In this document: positions 35,976 through 45,576 of the stretch, piece by piece | Layout of the letters: the number at the start of each line of letters is the position of its first letter | Position numbering within the stretch: position 1 is the first letter of the stretch | Origin: Catellatospora paridis | GTDB lineage: Bacteria; Actinomycetota; Actinomycetes; Mycobacteriales; Micromonosporaceae | Assembly (NCBI RefSeq): GCF_009720365.1 | Contig: NZ_WBZD01000016.1 | Location: 248,001 to 312,000 of the forward strand | Length of the DNA stretch: 64,000 nt | Direction of reading: 5' to 3' | Translations under genes and position numbers: made by a program | Notes under the pieces: model-generated | What the model was told of the DNA's origin: nothing | Seen by the model: the letters and a program-made list of their open reading frames with translations, nothing else | Database searches by the model: none

Positions 35976-37589
35976 TCAGCGGCGGCCGCGGACGATCCGC
36001 GCCACCCGCGTCGACACCTCGCGGTCGGTGACCGCCAGCATCGCCGCCGCGACGACGGCCGCGACGACACCGGTGACGATCAGGCTGACGGTGGTGTTCG
36101 TGCCGTGCAGCAGCGCCTGGCTCGCCGAGCCCGCGGCACCGGCTCCGACCGCCGCGGCCACAGCCGGGAGCGACGGCCGCAGACCGGCCATCAACGACCG
36201 GACCATGACCCGGGAGAACATCAGCGCGAGTGCGATGAGGGCGGCGGTCCACTGAAGGATCGCGAACGTCGTGGCGATGGCCAGGACCTGCGTGCCGGGA
36301 GAGCTGTCGTTGAACAACGCTCCGGCCGCCAGCATGAGCCCGACCGAAGCCGCGGCCGAACCCCAGTTGATCGCCGCGAGCGTGTCGGGGCGGCCCGCCG
36401 CCTGGAAGATCGCGCCCATCAGCGGACCCAGCGCCACGGCCGCCATGGCCACGCACAGCACCCGGAAAGCCGGCCCAGCCGGCGTCCACTGCGGACCGAC
36501 CCAGGTCAGGAACAGCGGACCGGCCGCGAACAGGATGCCCAGCACCGGGAACGCGATCAGCGTGCCGGTGTGCAGGTATCGAGCCGCGTAGCGGTCGAAC
36601 TCGTCGCGCGAGGCCGCGGCACGCGACAGGTGGGGCATCGCGACCTGGGCGAGCCCACCGGTGGCGACATCGTTCACCATCTCGGCGATGCGCGTGATGA
36701 ACCGGTAGAGGCCGATCGCCGCCGGACCGAACATCGGGCCCAGAATCAGCGCGTCGGTGCGCATCGCGACGAAATAGGCGAAGAAGCCCGACAGCGAATG
36801 CAGCGAATATTGCCGCAGCTCCCGCAGCGCGGGGCCGATACGACGGAACCGCGGCCGCCACTGCACCCCGATCCACACCGCCGTGGCCGAGATGGTGGTC
36901 ATCACGAGTTGCTGCGCCACGAGGGCCCAGACGCCCCATCCCAGCACCGCGCCAGCGACGCCGACGCCACCACTGACCAGCCCAGCCAGCAGCCAGCGCA
37001 TGGACAGCGACCGGAACTTCAGCTCGCGCCGCAGGATCGCGTCGGGCACGACGAGCACCGCGTTGAGCACCATGGCCGGGGCCAGCGCCAGACAGATCGG
37101 GATCAGGTCCGCCGTCTGGTTTACCGCCGCCCACAGCGGCACCGCGATCACGAAGACGGCCGCCAGGGCCGTACCCGTGCCGACGGTGACCCAGAACGCG
37201 GCGTCGTAGTGGCTGTCGTCGACCTCCTCGCGCTGCGTGATCGCCTGCACCAGGCCGTGTATGGAGAGCGACTGCGCGAAGGTCACCCAGACCAGTGCGA
37301 GCGCCACCAGGCCGTAGTCGGCCGGCGAGAGGAACTTCGCCATGACGATGGTGACGCCGGCGGTGGTGCCGAAACGACCGATCGTCAAGACGTACGACCA
37401 CAGCACGGCCGCGCGCGGCAACCGGCCGTCCGGCGTCGCCGGCGCAGGTTCCTCCTGCAGCACCGGCGCCGGCGACTCCGTGGTCGCGTCAGCCATGTCG
37501 TCGGTCACACGCTCCTGGCGCACCGGCCCCGGCTGTGCGACGGCGGCAAGGCTCGGCGCAGCGGCTTCCATGCGGTCCGCACTCATCAT
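35976..37589 (-). CDS. Polysaccharide flippase (Wzx/MOP superfamily)
   Basis: A 537-residue integral membrane protein with about 12-14 hydrophobic segments after a 70-residue Pro/Ala/Glu-rich cytoplasmic N-terminus. FLSPADYGLVALALVWVTFAQSL near residue 90 is the polysaccharide-synthesis flippase signature, as in Wzx, RfbX and MurJ-like transporters. It should move lipid-linked repeat units across the membrane for the Wzy polymerase encoded at 45577. ATG 37589 overlaps the stop of the upstream glycosyltransferase (ATGATGA), so the longer frame is rejected. The 261-nt gap that follows holds the carrier operon promoter region. Confidence 0.88.
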   Translation of the reverse strand: MMSADRMEAAAPSLAAVAQPGPVRQERVTDDMADATTESPAPVLQEEPAPATPDGRLPRAAVLWSYVLTIGRFGTTAGVTIVMAKFLSPADYGLVALALVWVTFAQSLSIHGLVQAITQREEVDDSHYDAAFWVTVGTGTALAAVFVIAVPLWAAVNQTADLIPICLALAPAMVLNAVLVVPDAILRRELKFRSLSMRWLLAGLVSGGVGVAGAVLGWGVWALVAQQLVMTTISATAVWIGVQWRPRFRRIGPALRELRQYSLHSLSGFFAYFVAMRTDALILGPMFGPAAIGLYRFITRIAEMVNDVATGGLAQVAMPHLSRAAASRDEFDRYAARYLHTGTLIAFPVLGILFAAGPLFLTWVGPQWTPAGPAFRVLCVAMAAVALGPLMGAIFQAAGRPDTLAAINWGSAAASVGLMLAAGALFNDSSPGTQVLAIATTFAILQWTAALIALALMFSRVMVRSLMAGLRPSLPAVAAAVGAGAAGSASQALLHGTNTTVSLIVTGVVAAVVAAAMLAVTDREVSTRVARIVRGRR

Positions 37590-38515
37590 GTGTCCTTCGA
37601 GGTCATCGCGTCCCTTGCCCACCCCCGGCGTCGGCGCAGCGCGCCAAGCCGGATGCGTGCCTCGGTTGCCGGCCACACCATACCGAACGCGGCGATCGCC
37701 CCCGCCTTACCGCGTAGCGGTAGTTCGCTGACGGCCAGGGAGCGGATGGTCTCGCGGTAGAAGCGCAGCTGTTCGTTGTTGCCGGTGAACCTGAGCCGCC
37801 GCCGCGTCGCCAGCTCGGGCTCCAGCCAGGCATACCGGTCGCGGGCGTTGGTGGCTCCGCCGAAATCGTTGCCGTCGCGGGAGCCGCGCCGGTAGAAGAG
37901 ATACTCCGGGACGAGCTCGATCTGGCCCCGCGCGACGAGTTCGAGGATCAGCGTACGGTCTGCCGTCCCGAAGGCCAGATGCAGCCTGGTCCGGCGCAGC
38001 ACGTCCATGCGCACGAGGCCGAAGACCGCATTGCTGTATCGCAGCAGTCCCATGCCGCCCGCGATGCGCGCCGCCGGCGTCGCCTGCCGCACGGCCGGCT
38101 CGTCCGTGCAGGCGAAGAGTTGCTGCCCGGTGTGGTCTATGACGATGCTCTGGGGATAGGACGCGACCGCTGCCGGATTGTCGTCCAGGGCCTGCACGCA
38201 GCGGCGGAGCAGGGCCGGCGCCATCAGGTCGTCGTGCGAGGTCAGCCGGAAGAACTCCCCCCGGGCCAGGCTCACCACACGTGCGTAGTTGCCTGATTCA
38301 CCGAGGTTCGACTCGTTGCGGAAGACCCGCACCCGTGCGTCTCGGGCGGCGTACGCCTGCAGGATGTCCCACGTCGCGTCCGTCGACCGGTTGTCGCACG
38401 CGACCACCTCGAAGTCGGCGAATTCCTGGGCGAGCGCGGCATCGAGCGCGCCAGGCAGGTATCGCTCGTTGTTGTACGCGGTGATGCCGAGTGTCACCCT
38501 CGGTCGGTCAGACAT
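37586..38515 (-). CDS. Glycosyltransferase family 2
   Basis: A 309-residue GT-A transferase. VTLGITAYNNERYLPGALD at the N-terminus, CDNRSTDATWDIL near residue 50 and LTSHDDLMAP near 92 (the D-x-D-type metal site) define the family. The sugar donor and acceptor are unknown. ATG 38515 has GGGGAGA about 5 nt upstream and lies 8 nt inside the previous gene; the eight earlier residues of the frame are rejected. It overlaps the flippase gene, so the three genes 39737 to 35976 form one operon. Confidence 0.88.
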   Translation of the reverse strand: MSDRPRVTLGITAYNNERYLPGALDAALAQEFADFEVVACDNRSTDATWDILQAYAARDARVRVFRNESNLGESGNYARVVSLARGEFFRLTSHDDLMAPALLRRCVQALDDNPAAVASYPQSIVIDHTGQQLFACTDEPAVRQATPAARIAGGMGLLRYSNAVFGLVRMDVLRRTRLHLAFGTADRTLILELVARGQIELVPEYLFYRRGSRDGNDFGGATNARDRYAWLEPELATRRRLRFTGNNEQLRFYRETIRSLAVSELPLRGKAGAIAAFGMVWPATEARIRLGALRRRRGWARDAMTSKDT

Positions 38516-39737
38516 GCTCTCCCCATCTCGATGCTCCACCGCTGCCTGGCGGCCAGTCGGCCGGCGCGAAGCCGAGCAGCGCCGCGAGTTCGTCGCCGCG
38601 TCGGCGCCATGAGTGGAGCTCGGCGAACGCCCGACGGGCCACCACCCGGTCTGGCTCGTGAGCCTCCGCGCTGGCCTTCCACACGGCTGCCGTGAACGCC
38701 TCAGCGCTCGTGGCGATGTGTATCAGATCTGTCCCCAGAAAACGGGTGGCGGGCAGATCGGTGCTCACCGCGGGTCGGCCCGCGGCCAGATATTCCAGAG
38801 TCTTCAGGGGGAACGACGCGCGGTTGAAGTCCGAGTCGGTGTATGGCGTGATGCCGACGTCGATGTGGTGCAGATATGCGGGAAGCCTCGCGAAGGGCTG
38901 CTTGCCGACGTAATGCACGCGCGGGTGGCTGACGAGCCGTGCGAACCGATCCGGCTCGAACCGTGGATCGTGCGGGCCGACCAGCAGCAGCGACAGGTCG
39001 GCCGCCACGATGGCTTCGAGCAGCTCGATGTCGATGCGCTCCGAAAGGTAGCCGATGATGCCGGCGACCGGATGAGGCAGGTTGACCTCGGGCGCCGGTG
39101 CCATGGCGTCAAGGTCCCGGTACGCCTCGACGGGCACGCCGTTGGCGAGCAGCTTGGCCTTCCGCCCGAGCCCGGCCAGCCGGGCGACCAGCGTGTCCGA
39201 TACGGCGAGCACCAGATCGGCGTGCGCGAGCGTCTCCCGCTCGTCCTCCTCCACCGCCGACACGTCACGGCCCATCAGGTAGGCACCGGCCACGGCATCG
39301 TCCGTGGCGTACATGACGTTCAGGACCCCGCGGCCCCAGAAACCCGTCATGCGGCCGAACCGTGCGTCGATCACGACCTGCGGCTGCCGGCCCATCGCGC
39401 GCAGCGCGCGCCGCACCTGCACCCGCAACAGCCGCGGCGTCAGATGCCGCACGCCGCGCCGGGTGTGCGCGGGCAGAGCCACCGGCCGCAACAGCGTCAG
39501 ATGGGGCCCTACGTGCTCCACCTCGGGCCACAGCGCGTGCAGCCGGCCCCGCTCCTTGGCTCGCTCGGAGAGCACCGACAGGTGCTGATCGATGAACAAC
39601 ACGTCGCAATGGCGTTGCAGCTCAATAGCGAGCAGCCGATCGTTGACGAGAATGCCGTCCCACGAATTGGCTCCGAAGAGGACCACCAACGGTCGCGTGC
39701 CGACACTGTCGACAAAATGACGAACGCCGATGGTCAT
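38508..39737 (-). CDS. Glycosyltransferase family 4-like
   Basis: A 409-residue GT-B transferase. GANSWDGILVNDRLLAIEL near residue 22 is the acceptor-domain entry, AGIIGYLSERIDIELLEAI near 222 opens the donor domain, and FPLKTLEYLAAGRPAVSTDLP near 308 is the E-rich nucleotide-sugar motif common in cell-surface glycan enzymes. ATG 39737 is preceded by GGAGCCC at 6 nt; the frame extends 15 residues upstream without a site. First gene of the operon containing the GT2 and flippase genes; divergent from the acyltransferase. Confidence 0.87.
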   Translation of the reverse strand: MTIGVRHFVDSVGTRPLVVLFGANSWDGILVNDRLLAIELQRHCDVLFIDQHLSVLSERAKERGRLHALWPEVEHVGPHLTLLRPVALPAHTRRGVRHLTPRLLRVQVRRALRAMGRQPQVVIDARFGRMTGFWGRGVLNVMYATDDAVAGAYLMGRDVSAVEEDERETLAHADLVLAVSDTLVARLAGLGRKAKLLANGVPVEAYRDLDAMAPAPEVNLPHPVAGIIGYLSERIDIELLEAIVAADLSLLLVGPHDPRFEPDRFARLVSHPRVHYVGKQPFARLPAYLHHIDVGITPYTDSDFNRASFPLKTLEYLAAGRPAVSTDLPATRFLGTDLIHIATSAEAFTAAVWKASAEAHEPDRVVARRAFAELHSWRRRGDELAALLGFAPADWPPGSGGASRWGEHV

Positions 39738-40015
39738 CAGGGCTCCAGCGCCGAATCGGCACGACGATCGTGCACGAGGCACTTTACTATGGCGGGCGCG
39801 CCGGAACTCGGCCGTAAAGTCTGCCTTTTCGGCTCGCAGCAGACGCCCGGTCGGCCGGTGGCCCAGCCCTCCGTGTGGCCGGGCGCCGCAGTGATCGCCT
39901 GGCGGACGCGCCCTCCATCTGCTAAGAACGAGCCTGGCAGGCCCACCGGGGGTGGGTGCGCCGTGCCGAGTTATTCGACTCGATCGATTGCATCATCTGG
40001 GGTCCGGGAGGCCGA

Positions 40016-40693
40016 GTGATCCGGCGGGTGTTGGTGAAGCTCTATGGGATTCGCCGCGCACGCGTGCGAAGCATGGTGCTGTGGCTCCTACGCCGAACGG
40101 ACGGCGACGAATTCACGTCGTCCGCTCTTCGGGAGATCTTCAAGAGATACTGGGGCGTGGAGATAGGCATGTACACCCACGGCGGCTGCTTCGCGCCATG
40201 GATGATCGATCGGGACACGACCATCGGCCGTTACTGCTCCATAGCCGCGGGCGTCCGCGTCGTCAATCACAACCACCCGCTGACGTTCAAGAGCACCAGC
40301 GGACTGTTCTTCAACCCGGCGCTCGGTCTGACCGACCGGTGGCTGGTCGAGCACCGGCCGCTGGAGATCGGTAGCGACGTCTGGATCGGCGCCAACGCGG
40401 TCATCCTGCCCGAGGTCAACCGGATCGGGCATGGTGCCGTCATCGGCGCCGGCGCCGTCGTGAACCGGGACGTGCCGCCGTACGCCGTGGTGCTCGGCAA
40501 CCCGGCGCGGGTGGTGAAGTACCGCTTCTCGGAGCAGACGATCGCGAAACTGCTCGCCGAGCGGTGGTGGGATCGCGACATCAACCAGCTGGGCGATCTG
40601 AGCGCCTTCCAGAATCCGATGACGGACGAGGCACCGGAGGCGCCTGTGCCGGCACCGGCCGCGACTTCCAGCCAGACTTCGACGGTGCGCTGA
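40016..40693 (+). CDS. Hexapeptide-repeat O-acyltransferase
   Basis: A 225-residue left-handed beta-helix acyltransferase. Hexapeptide repeats run from [19 protein letters not shown] to [33 protein letters not shown], and VVNHNHPLT holds the catalytic histidine region typical of sugar O-acetyltransferases (VatD/NodL/WbbJ type). GTG 40016 is preferred over the upstream GTG 39956 because GGGAGG lies 5 nt before it. It likely acetylates a sugar of the exported polymer using acetyl-CoA. A strong terminator follows at 40702-40739. Confidence 0.85.
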   Translation: MIRRVLVKLYGIRRARVRSMVLWLLRRTDGDEFTSSALREIFKRYWGVEIGMYTHGGCFAPWMIDRDTTIGRYCSIAAGVRVVNHNHPLTFKSTSGLFFNPALGLTDRWLVEHRPLEIGSDVWIGANAVILPEVNRIGHGAVIGAGAVVNRDVPPYAVVLGNPARVVKYRFSEQTIAKLLAERWWDRDINQLGDLSAFQNPMTDEAPEAPVPAPAATSSQTSTVR

Positions 40694-40701
40694 TACGGGA
40701 C

Positions 40702-40739
40702 AACGGCGACGGCGGTTCTCACCGGCCGCCGTCGCCGTT
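40702..40739. terminator. Bidirectional intrinsic terminator
   Basis: A perfect 14-bp stem (40702-40715 with 40726-40739) and 10-nt loop, followed by TTT. It lies between the acyltransferase and the convergent glycosyltransferase. Confidence 0.85.
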
Positions 40740-40814
40740 TCATGTCACGCACCCGGTCGGCCGGGTCCGGTCGCACTGTCGGCCCAGGCGGCGCTCAGGC
40801 CGTTGGCGCACCGG

Positions 40815-41849
40815 TCATAGCAGTTGCCCGTAGCAGGCGAGCAGGTCATCGCGCAGACCGTCATCGGAGTAACGCGCGAGAATGCGCTCGGAGGCGACTC
40901 GGCCCGCCTTGACGATTTCCTCGGGGTCATGCGCGAACGCCGTCATCGCCGCCTCGGCGGCGCCGGCGAATGCCAGCAGATCATTCTCCGCGACCGGCGA
41001 ACAGTGCTCCGGGTCGAAGAACTCGCGGCCGCCCAGTCCCGAGAAACCTACGACATAACAGCCGCTGGCCATGGCCTCGGCGGGCGGTAGCCCGAAGCCT
41101 TCCCGGTCGCTGAAGCTGAAGAAGATGGCACACTCGCGCATCAACGCCGCCGCTTCCGTCTCACTGCGGCCTTCGATCGGCACAAGCTCCCAGCCATCGA
41201 GGACGCCGCGGGCCCGCAGCATGTGCAGCAGGTGCTCGCGTTCAGCCGCCCGCCGGTTGAGCAGGAAGGCGACCCGGCGGCCTGGCGCACCGACCCTGGG
41301 ATGGAAGACCTTGCTGTCGACCACCGGGCGGCAGCGGTGGACCGGGATCGCCGGAAAGGTGTATCGCAGCAGGGCTTCGTTGTCCTCGGACACCGCGAGC
41401 AGCGCCACCAGGTCCGGCACAGCCGCGTAGGGCGCGCCCGCGGCGGTGCCCTCGAAAGGGACGTAGTCGAACGTGTGATACACGCCCTGATTGAATACGA
41501 CCTTACGCGGGCCACGGGGCAGCTGGTGCAGGCTGTACCACTCCGGAATCACCAGAATGTCGGAACCGCGCACGGTAACCTCGGCCGCCGCCACCGTGCG
41601 GGTGTGGTGGGGAAACCAACCACAACGGAAGCCCGCCTTCGTATGCATGACCGCGGCGTCGATGCCGAGAGCGTTCAGCGCATCCACGTGCCGGTAGATG
41701 TTTCGCACGCCCCCGCTCGGCGTGGCCAGGTCAGGGGCCAGGTAATAGACGGTCGGCCGCTGGTGGGCACCGGATTCGACCCGGATCGGTGGCGGCTTTC
41801 GCCTGCGCAACTCGCGGGCGTGGCTTGCTGCTCGGACGAGCTGTCGCAT
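40815..41849 (-). CDS. Glycosyltransferase family 4 (group 1)
   Basis: A GT-B transferase of 344 residues from ATG 41849 (MRQLVRAASH). The core contains VYYLAPDLATPSGGVRNIYRH near the N-terminus (a GG-type acceptor motif) and SDREGFGLPPAEAMASGCYVVGF near 245, the E-x7-E donor motif. The frame extends upstream another 101 residues that look like non-coding filler; the ribosome site is weak (GGTGGGCGA), so the start is uncertain. Sugar specificity unknown. Divergent from the second PIG-L gene. Confidence 0.82.
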   Translation of the reverse strand: MRQLVRAASHARELRRRKPPPIRVESGAHQRPTVYYLAPDLATPSGGVRNIYRHVDALNALGIDAAVMHTKAGFRCGWFPHHTRTVAAAEVTVRGSDILVIPEWYSLHQLPRGPRKVVFNQGVYHTFDYVPFEGTAAGAPYAAVPDLVALLAVSEDNEALLRYTFPAIPVHRCRPVVDSKVFHPRVGAPGRRVAFLLNRRAAEREHLLHMLRARGVLDGWELVPIEGRSETEAAALMRECAIFFSFSDREGFGLPPAEAMASGCYVVGFSGLGGREFFDPEHCSPVAENDLLAFAGAAEAAMTAFAHDPEEIVKAGRVASERILARYSDDGLRDDLLACYGQLL

Positions 41850-42172
41850 CGTGTCGCCCACCAGGTATCCATGTCCTTCAGCTAGCGGTGCGGCCTGCCG
41901 ATCGATCGTACGAGCGGGCCCTGTCACCAATTCTGTTGTGTCCGCTTCAAGACACCGTCGTGGCGGCTCGAACGGCGTCTCGTCGCCCCATCGGGTGTCT
42001 CCCCCCTGCCAGGTCACATGCTCGGCCAACGACCGTTCCCGATATGCTGCCGACGTGACTGCCCACCAGCGCCAGATCGTGCCCGTGCCTGGATCGGAGT
42101 GTGCATGATGCTGCGATGCCGTGGGCCGTTCGCCCGGCGTGAGCCACGCCATGTCGTGAGCCGAGGGCTGCG
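41850..42172. other. Divergent intergenic region, no gene seen
   Basis: 323 nt between the divergent glycosyltransferase and PIG-L genes, of lower GC. It must hold both promoters. The long upstream extension of the minus-strand frame through it has no ribosome site or recognisable protein features. No other structure was identified. Confidence 0.4.
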
Positions 42173-42997
42173 GTGAGCGCCATGCTCGCCGGCCTGCGCC
42201 GGTTGTTCGGCTCGTTGACGAAGCTGAGCGCCAAGGATGTCACCGAAACGGTGGCTGCTCGAGATGCGCTGGTCATTGCTCCGCATCCCGATGACGAGAC
42301 GCTCGGCTGCGGCGCGACCATCATGCGCAAGCTCGCGGCAGGCGCGGCAGTGACGGTGCTCGTGGTCACCGACGGCAGCAGATCGCACACCAGCGCATAC
42401 CTCTCGCCCGCTGCGTTGGCCGCGTTGCGGGCCGAGGAGATGGCTGAGGCCGCTCGCCGGCTCGGCCTCCGGGCGGATGCCCTCCGTTGGGCCGGCTTCG
42501 TCGACGGCACGCTGGCAGCGGCCGAGGATCGGCTCGTCGACGTCATCGCAGAGGTCATCAAGGACGTGCGACCTCAAGAGGTCTATGCGACATGTTCGGA
42601 TGAACCACATCCGGATCATGCGGCACTGGGGCGTGCGGCACGCCGTGCATGTGCGGCAGTCGGCACGGTGCAGCTGCTGGAGTATCCGGTATGGCTCTGG
42701 CACGCGTGGCCGATGACGCCCGGACACCGCCTGAGGTCGACAGCGGCCGCGATCGCCACGGTCGTGCGCCGCCGTGCGGTTGTGGTGCGAACCGAACATC
42801 TCCGCCACGCCAAGATGCATGCGCTGGCGGCACACGGAACACAGTTGGGTCGCCCACCGCAGGTGCCGCCGGCTGAGCCTTGGGACGGCCTGCCACCGGC
42901 TGTGCTGCGCGCCGCGGGTGGCACGACCGAGCTGTTCTTCCCGATCGCGTTGCCTGGTCAGGACCAGGCCCGGCTGCTCGGACGAGTAAACCGGTGA
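42173..42997 (+). CDS. PIG-L family deacetylase, second of two
   Basis: A 274-residue LmbE/PIG-L zinc deacetylase. ALVIAPHPDDETLGCGAT near residue 32 and CSDEPHPDHAALGRAARRA near 141 provide the zinc ligands and catalytic Asp. It differs clearly from the first PIG-L gene (27277) in length and C-terminus, so it is not a duplicate. GTG 42173 or the ATG three codons later may be the start; GAGGG lies a few nt upstream. It likely deacetylates an N-acetylated sugar of the repeat unit or lipid carrier. Confidence 0.87.
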   Translation: MSAMLAGLRRLFGSLTKLSAKDVTETVAARDALVIAPHPDDETLGCGATIMRKLAAGAAVTVLVVTDGSRSHTSAYLSPAALAALRAEEMAEAARRLGLRADALRWAGFVDGTLAAAEDRLVDVIAEVIKDVRPQEVYATCSDEPHPDHAALGRAARRACAAVGTVQLLEYPVWLWHAWPMTPGHRLRSTAAAIATVVRRRAVVVRTEHLRHAKMHALAAHGTQLGRPPQVPPAEPWDGLPPAVLRAAGGTTELFFPIALPGQDQARLLGRVNR

Positions 42998-43075
42998 CGG
43001 CCGGGGTGCGTGAGTCGGCGACGGCCGAGGCGATGGGCAGACCCGGTCGAGCCCCGGCGTGACCGAAGCACGCTC

Positions 43076-43957
43076 CTAGCCGGCAAGCCGGCCGAGCAGA
43101 TGTTTGGCCCGGTCGAAGCCGTTCTGACCGAGCAGGCGGAAGGCCACTGCCTTGACACCGGCCCGCGCCGCCTCACGCGTCGCGCGGACGGGGCCGTGCA
43201 CCAGCCGGTCGCGCAGCCGGTCGCGGCCGCTCGGAATCTCCGCCTCATCGAGGAGGTTGCCGAAACGGGCACGGTATGGCCTGGGGTCGACGAGCCGCCC
43301 GCGTACCCGGTTGCTCACGTTGCGCTCGTGGATGACCTGTAGCCAGGTGGGGGCCCCCGTGTCCAGCACCGTCGGCATCTGCCGGCCCAGCAGGTTGTGC
43401 CATCCTGCCCAGCAGGTCACCGGCGAGTCCCACGACTCCGCCACCGACACGAAGGCGTTGGTCGGATCCTTGCGCAGGTAGAGCCCGCTCGGCGCGTGCA
43501 CCAGCCCGTAGGCGACATAGATGGCGTGACGACCGGTCCCGCCCGGGTCCGCAGCGCGCACGCGCTCGGCGAAGTCGGCGGCCAGACCGTCATCATTGTC
43601 GATGTTCGTCGTGATCAGCCGAGTCGAGCCGGCGCCGGCGACTCGCCGGACATCGGCGGCGAGCTGCTCGGGCGGCACCGACTCCCGGTAGATCGGCTCG
43701 AAGAGTCCCTCCGCGATGAAGGGAGCCAGTCGCTCGAGCAGCCATGCCGGGCTCTCGGGATCGAGGTACACGATCCACTTCACCGGGACCGTCTGCGCCC
43801 GGACCGACGGCACGGTGAACCGCTCGAAGAGACCGATCCGCTCGTGCAGCCAGCCCTCCTTGGCGCGGATCAGGGACTCCACGCCCTGGCTCGGCAGGTT
43901 GAAGCGGGTCAGGAAGACCTGGCTCACCGAGTCGGCATGCGGGTCAGGGGTTTGCAC
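43076..43957 (-). CDS. Putative rhamnosyltransferase-like glycosyltransferase
   Basis: A 293-residue protein like the Rhamno_transf family: VFLTRFNLP, then WLHERIGLFERFTVPSVRAQ near residue 37, WIVYLDPESP (acidic metal site) and TTNIDNDDGLAADFAERV near 118. These proteins are GT-A-like and are found in polysaccharide clusters; biochemical proof of rhamnose use is limited. GTG 43957 follows GAGGAGA at 8 nt, so the 15 upstream residues are excluded. It lies 41 nt after the preceding GT2 gene and is probably co-transcribed with it. Confidence 0.78.
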   Translation of the reverse strand: MQTPDPHADSVSQVFLTRFNLPSQGVESLIRAKEGWLHERIGLFERFTVPSVRAQTVPVKWIVYLDPESPAWLLERLAPFIAEGLFEPIYRESVPPEQLAADVRRVAGAGSTRLITTNIDNDDGLAADFAERVRAADPGGTGRHAIYVAYGLVHAPSGLYLRKDPTNAFVSVAESWDSPVTCWAGWHNLLGRQMPTVLDTGAPTWLQVIHERNVSNRVRGRLVDPRPYRARFGNLLDEAEIPSGRDRLRDRLVHGPVRATREAARAGVKAVAFRLLGQNGFDRAKHLLGRLAG

Positions 43958-43998
43958 GTGGGGGTCTCCTCGTTCCGGAGGCGGGGGTGGACGTCCGA

Positions 43999-44949
43999 TC
44001 ACTGCATGGCGGAGAGGACACGCTGCTCATCGACCGGTGGCCACCCGCCCAGCCAGGTGGTCCGGCTCCGCCACACCGAGATCCAGTCGGCCGAGCCGAG
44101 GCCGACGCCGCCGGCCACGGCGCGGGTCAGCACCTCGACCCTCATCAGCGCCAGGCCGAGCGCCATCGCAGAGCGTGGCCAGTGGTGGCGGAGGAACGTG
44201 GTCTTGCCACGCATGACCATGACCTTCTGCCGCACGGAGCTCGACGATCCGCCCACATCGTGCAGCACCTTCACGGTCGGCACCAGCAGGGGGCGGGCGC
44301 CGGCCACCCGGGCGCGCACGCTCAGATCGATGTCCTCGCAGTACATGAAGTACCTCGGATCGAACCCGTCGATCCGGGCGAAGAGTTCGCGGTCGATCAA
44401 CAGGATGCACCCCGAGACCGCCGGCACCTCGTGCGGCTGGCTCCGGTCGAGATGCGGCAGGCTCTCCGGATTCGCCCACCGCGCGGACGGGGCCAGCGAC
44501 CTGATCCCCGTCGCCGCGGTGAACAGGCTCCACAGCGAGGGAAGGCCGCGGATGGAATACCCGTCGTCCGACCCGTCGGACCTGAGCGACCTACCGACGT
44601 AGAGCCCGTGCCCAGGCTGCCGGGTGGCGACGTCGACGAAGTTGTCTACGACCGGGCCGACAGTCTCGGCATCCGGATTCAACAGCATGAGGAAATCACT
44701 GGAGATCGTGGCAGCGGCACGGTTGACCGCCCGGCCGAAGCCGACGTTCTCCAGGAGCCGCAGCACCCGCACGCCGGGGAACGCCTGCTCGATGGCGTCT
44801 GCCGACCCGTCCGACGAGGCATTGTCGACGACGACCACCTCGAACGGCGCGGCCACCGACTGCTCGGTGAGCCGGGCGAGGCACTGCAGCGTGCGCTCGC
44901 GGGTGTTGTAGGAAACGATGACGGCGCTGACGCTGGCACGACCTGGCAT
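43999..44949 (-). CDS. Glycosyltransferase family 2 (rhamnosyltransferase WbbL-like)
   Basis: A 316-residue GT-A transferase. VSAVIVSYNTRERTLQCL at the N-terminus, VVVVDNASSDGSAD near residue 38, MLLNPDAE near 88 (metal site) and GCILLIDRELFARIDGFDPRY near 178 with YCEDIDLSVRA match the WbbL/rhamnosyltransferase branch. With rmlABD nearby, dTDP-rhamnose is a reasonable donor. ATG 44949 is chosen because the family motif begins seven residues later; the frame's 224-residue upstream extension shows no protein-like features. Confidence 0.87.
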   Translation of the reverse strand: MPGRASVSAVIVSYNTRERTLQCLARLTEQSVAAPFEVVVVDNASSDGSADAIEQAFPGVRVLRLLENVGFGRAVNRAAATISSDFLMLLNPDAETVGPVVDNFVDVATRQPGHGLYVGRSLRSDGSDDGYSIRGLPSLWSLFTAATGIRSLAPSARWANPESLPHLDRSQPHEVPAVSGCILLIDRELFARIDGFDPRYFMYCEDIDLSVRARVAGARPLLVPTVKVLHDVGGSSSSVRQKVMVMRGKTTFLRHHWPRSAMALGLALMRVEVLTRAVAGGVGLGSADWISVWRSRTTWLGGWPPVDEQRVLSAMQ

Positions 44950-45576
44950 CAGCCCACGCCCTTGCCGTGACGGGCGGCGCGGGTCCCTCGCTTCGCGCGC
45001 AAGCTGCTCACCGGACCGTCTGGGCCGTCGCCACCAGATGCCTTGTGGACGACTCGCCGAAGCCGTTCCGGCTCGCTCCGCTGTGTGGTCACGCAGGGAT
45101 GCTAGCGGCGGCGTCAGCAGGTGCGAACCTCCACGCCTGTCGGGCATACGACATGCCTCGACATGACGGTCACCAGTGCCTTCGTCCGCTGGACGCCGAG
45201 CCGGCCGGCTCGGGCCGGGTGCCGCCCGTGTCGCGGCCTGTTGCCTTTGCGCACCGTGCGGAGGAGGCTGCGACGGCAGCGCCGCCACGAACCCGGTCGG
45301 CGCGTCGCCCGAGCCGATGGTCTGATTCCACGGATTCCTCGGGTCGACACCTGTCAGGTAACCTGGCGCCAGACACGAGATGCTGCGCGAGCAGACGTCG
45401 CGTCCCGACGCGCCACGGGCGAACCCACGAAGAGGACGAATCGTAGACGTGTGCCATCTGCCGAAGCCCCTTGCGCCGCAGTGGCGGGACACCTCCCGTG
45501 CGTGGCGTGCGCTGACCGTCAGCCCGTCCGGTGACGCCACGACCCACCTGCCGGCCGTTTCCGGCCCCTGCCGTGC
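44950..45576. other. Divergent intergenic region, no convincing gene
   Basis: 627 nt between the divergent GT2 gene and the Wzy-like gene. Open frames here (for example 44967-45446 on the plus strand) have an amino-acid make-up unlike a protein and no ribosome site. A cluster of ACCTG/CAGGT half-sites and a palindrome lie at 45349-45372. Confidence 0.45.
45349..45372. promoter_or_regulatory. Clustered ACCTG/CAGGT half-sites with CTGGCGCCAG palindrome
   Basis: ACCTG-T-CAGGT (45349-45359) is followed directly by AACCTGG and the perfect 10-bp palindrome CTGGCGCCAG (45363-45372), about 205-230 nt upstream of the Wzy-like gene. It could be a regulator site; no matching regulator gene is visible. 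Confidence 0.3.

Noticed and set aside
44967-45446. 159-codon plus-strand frame upstream of the Wzy-like gene
   Set aside because: Amino-acid make-up is typical of shadow frames, with no ribosome site and no family motif.
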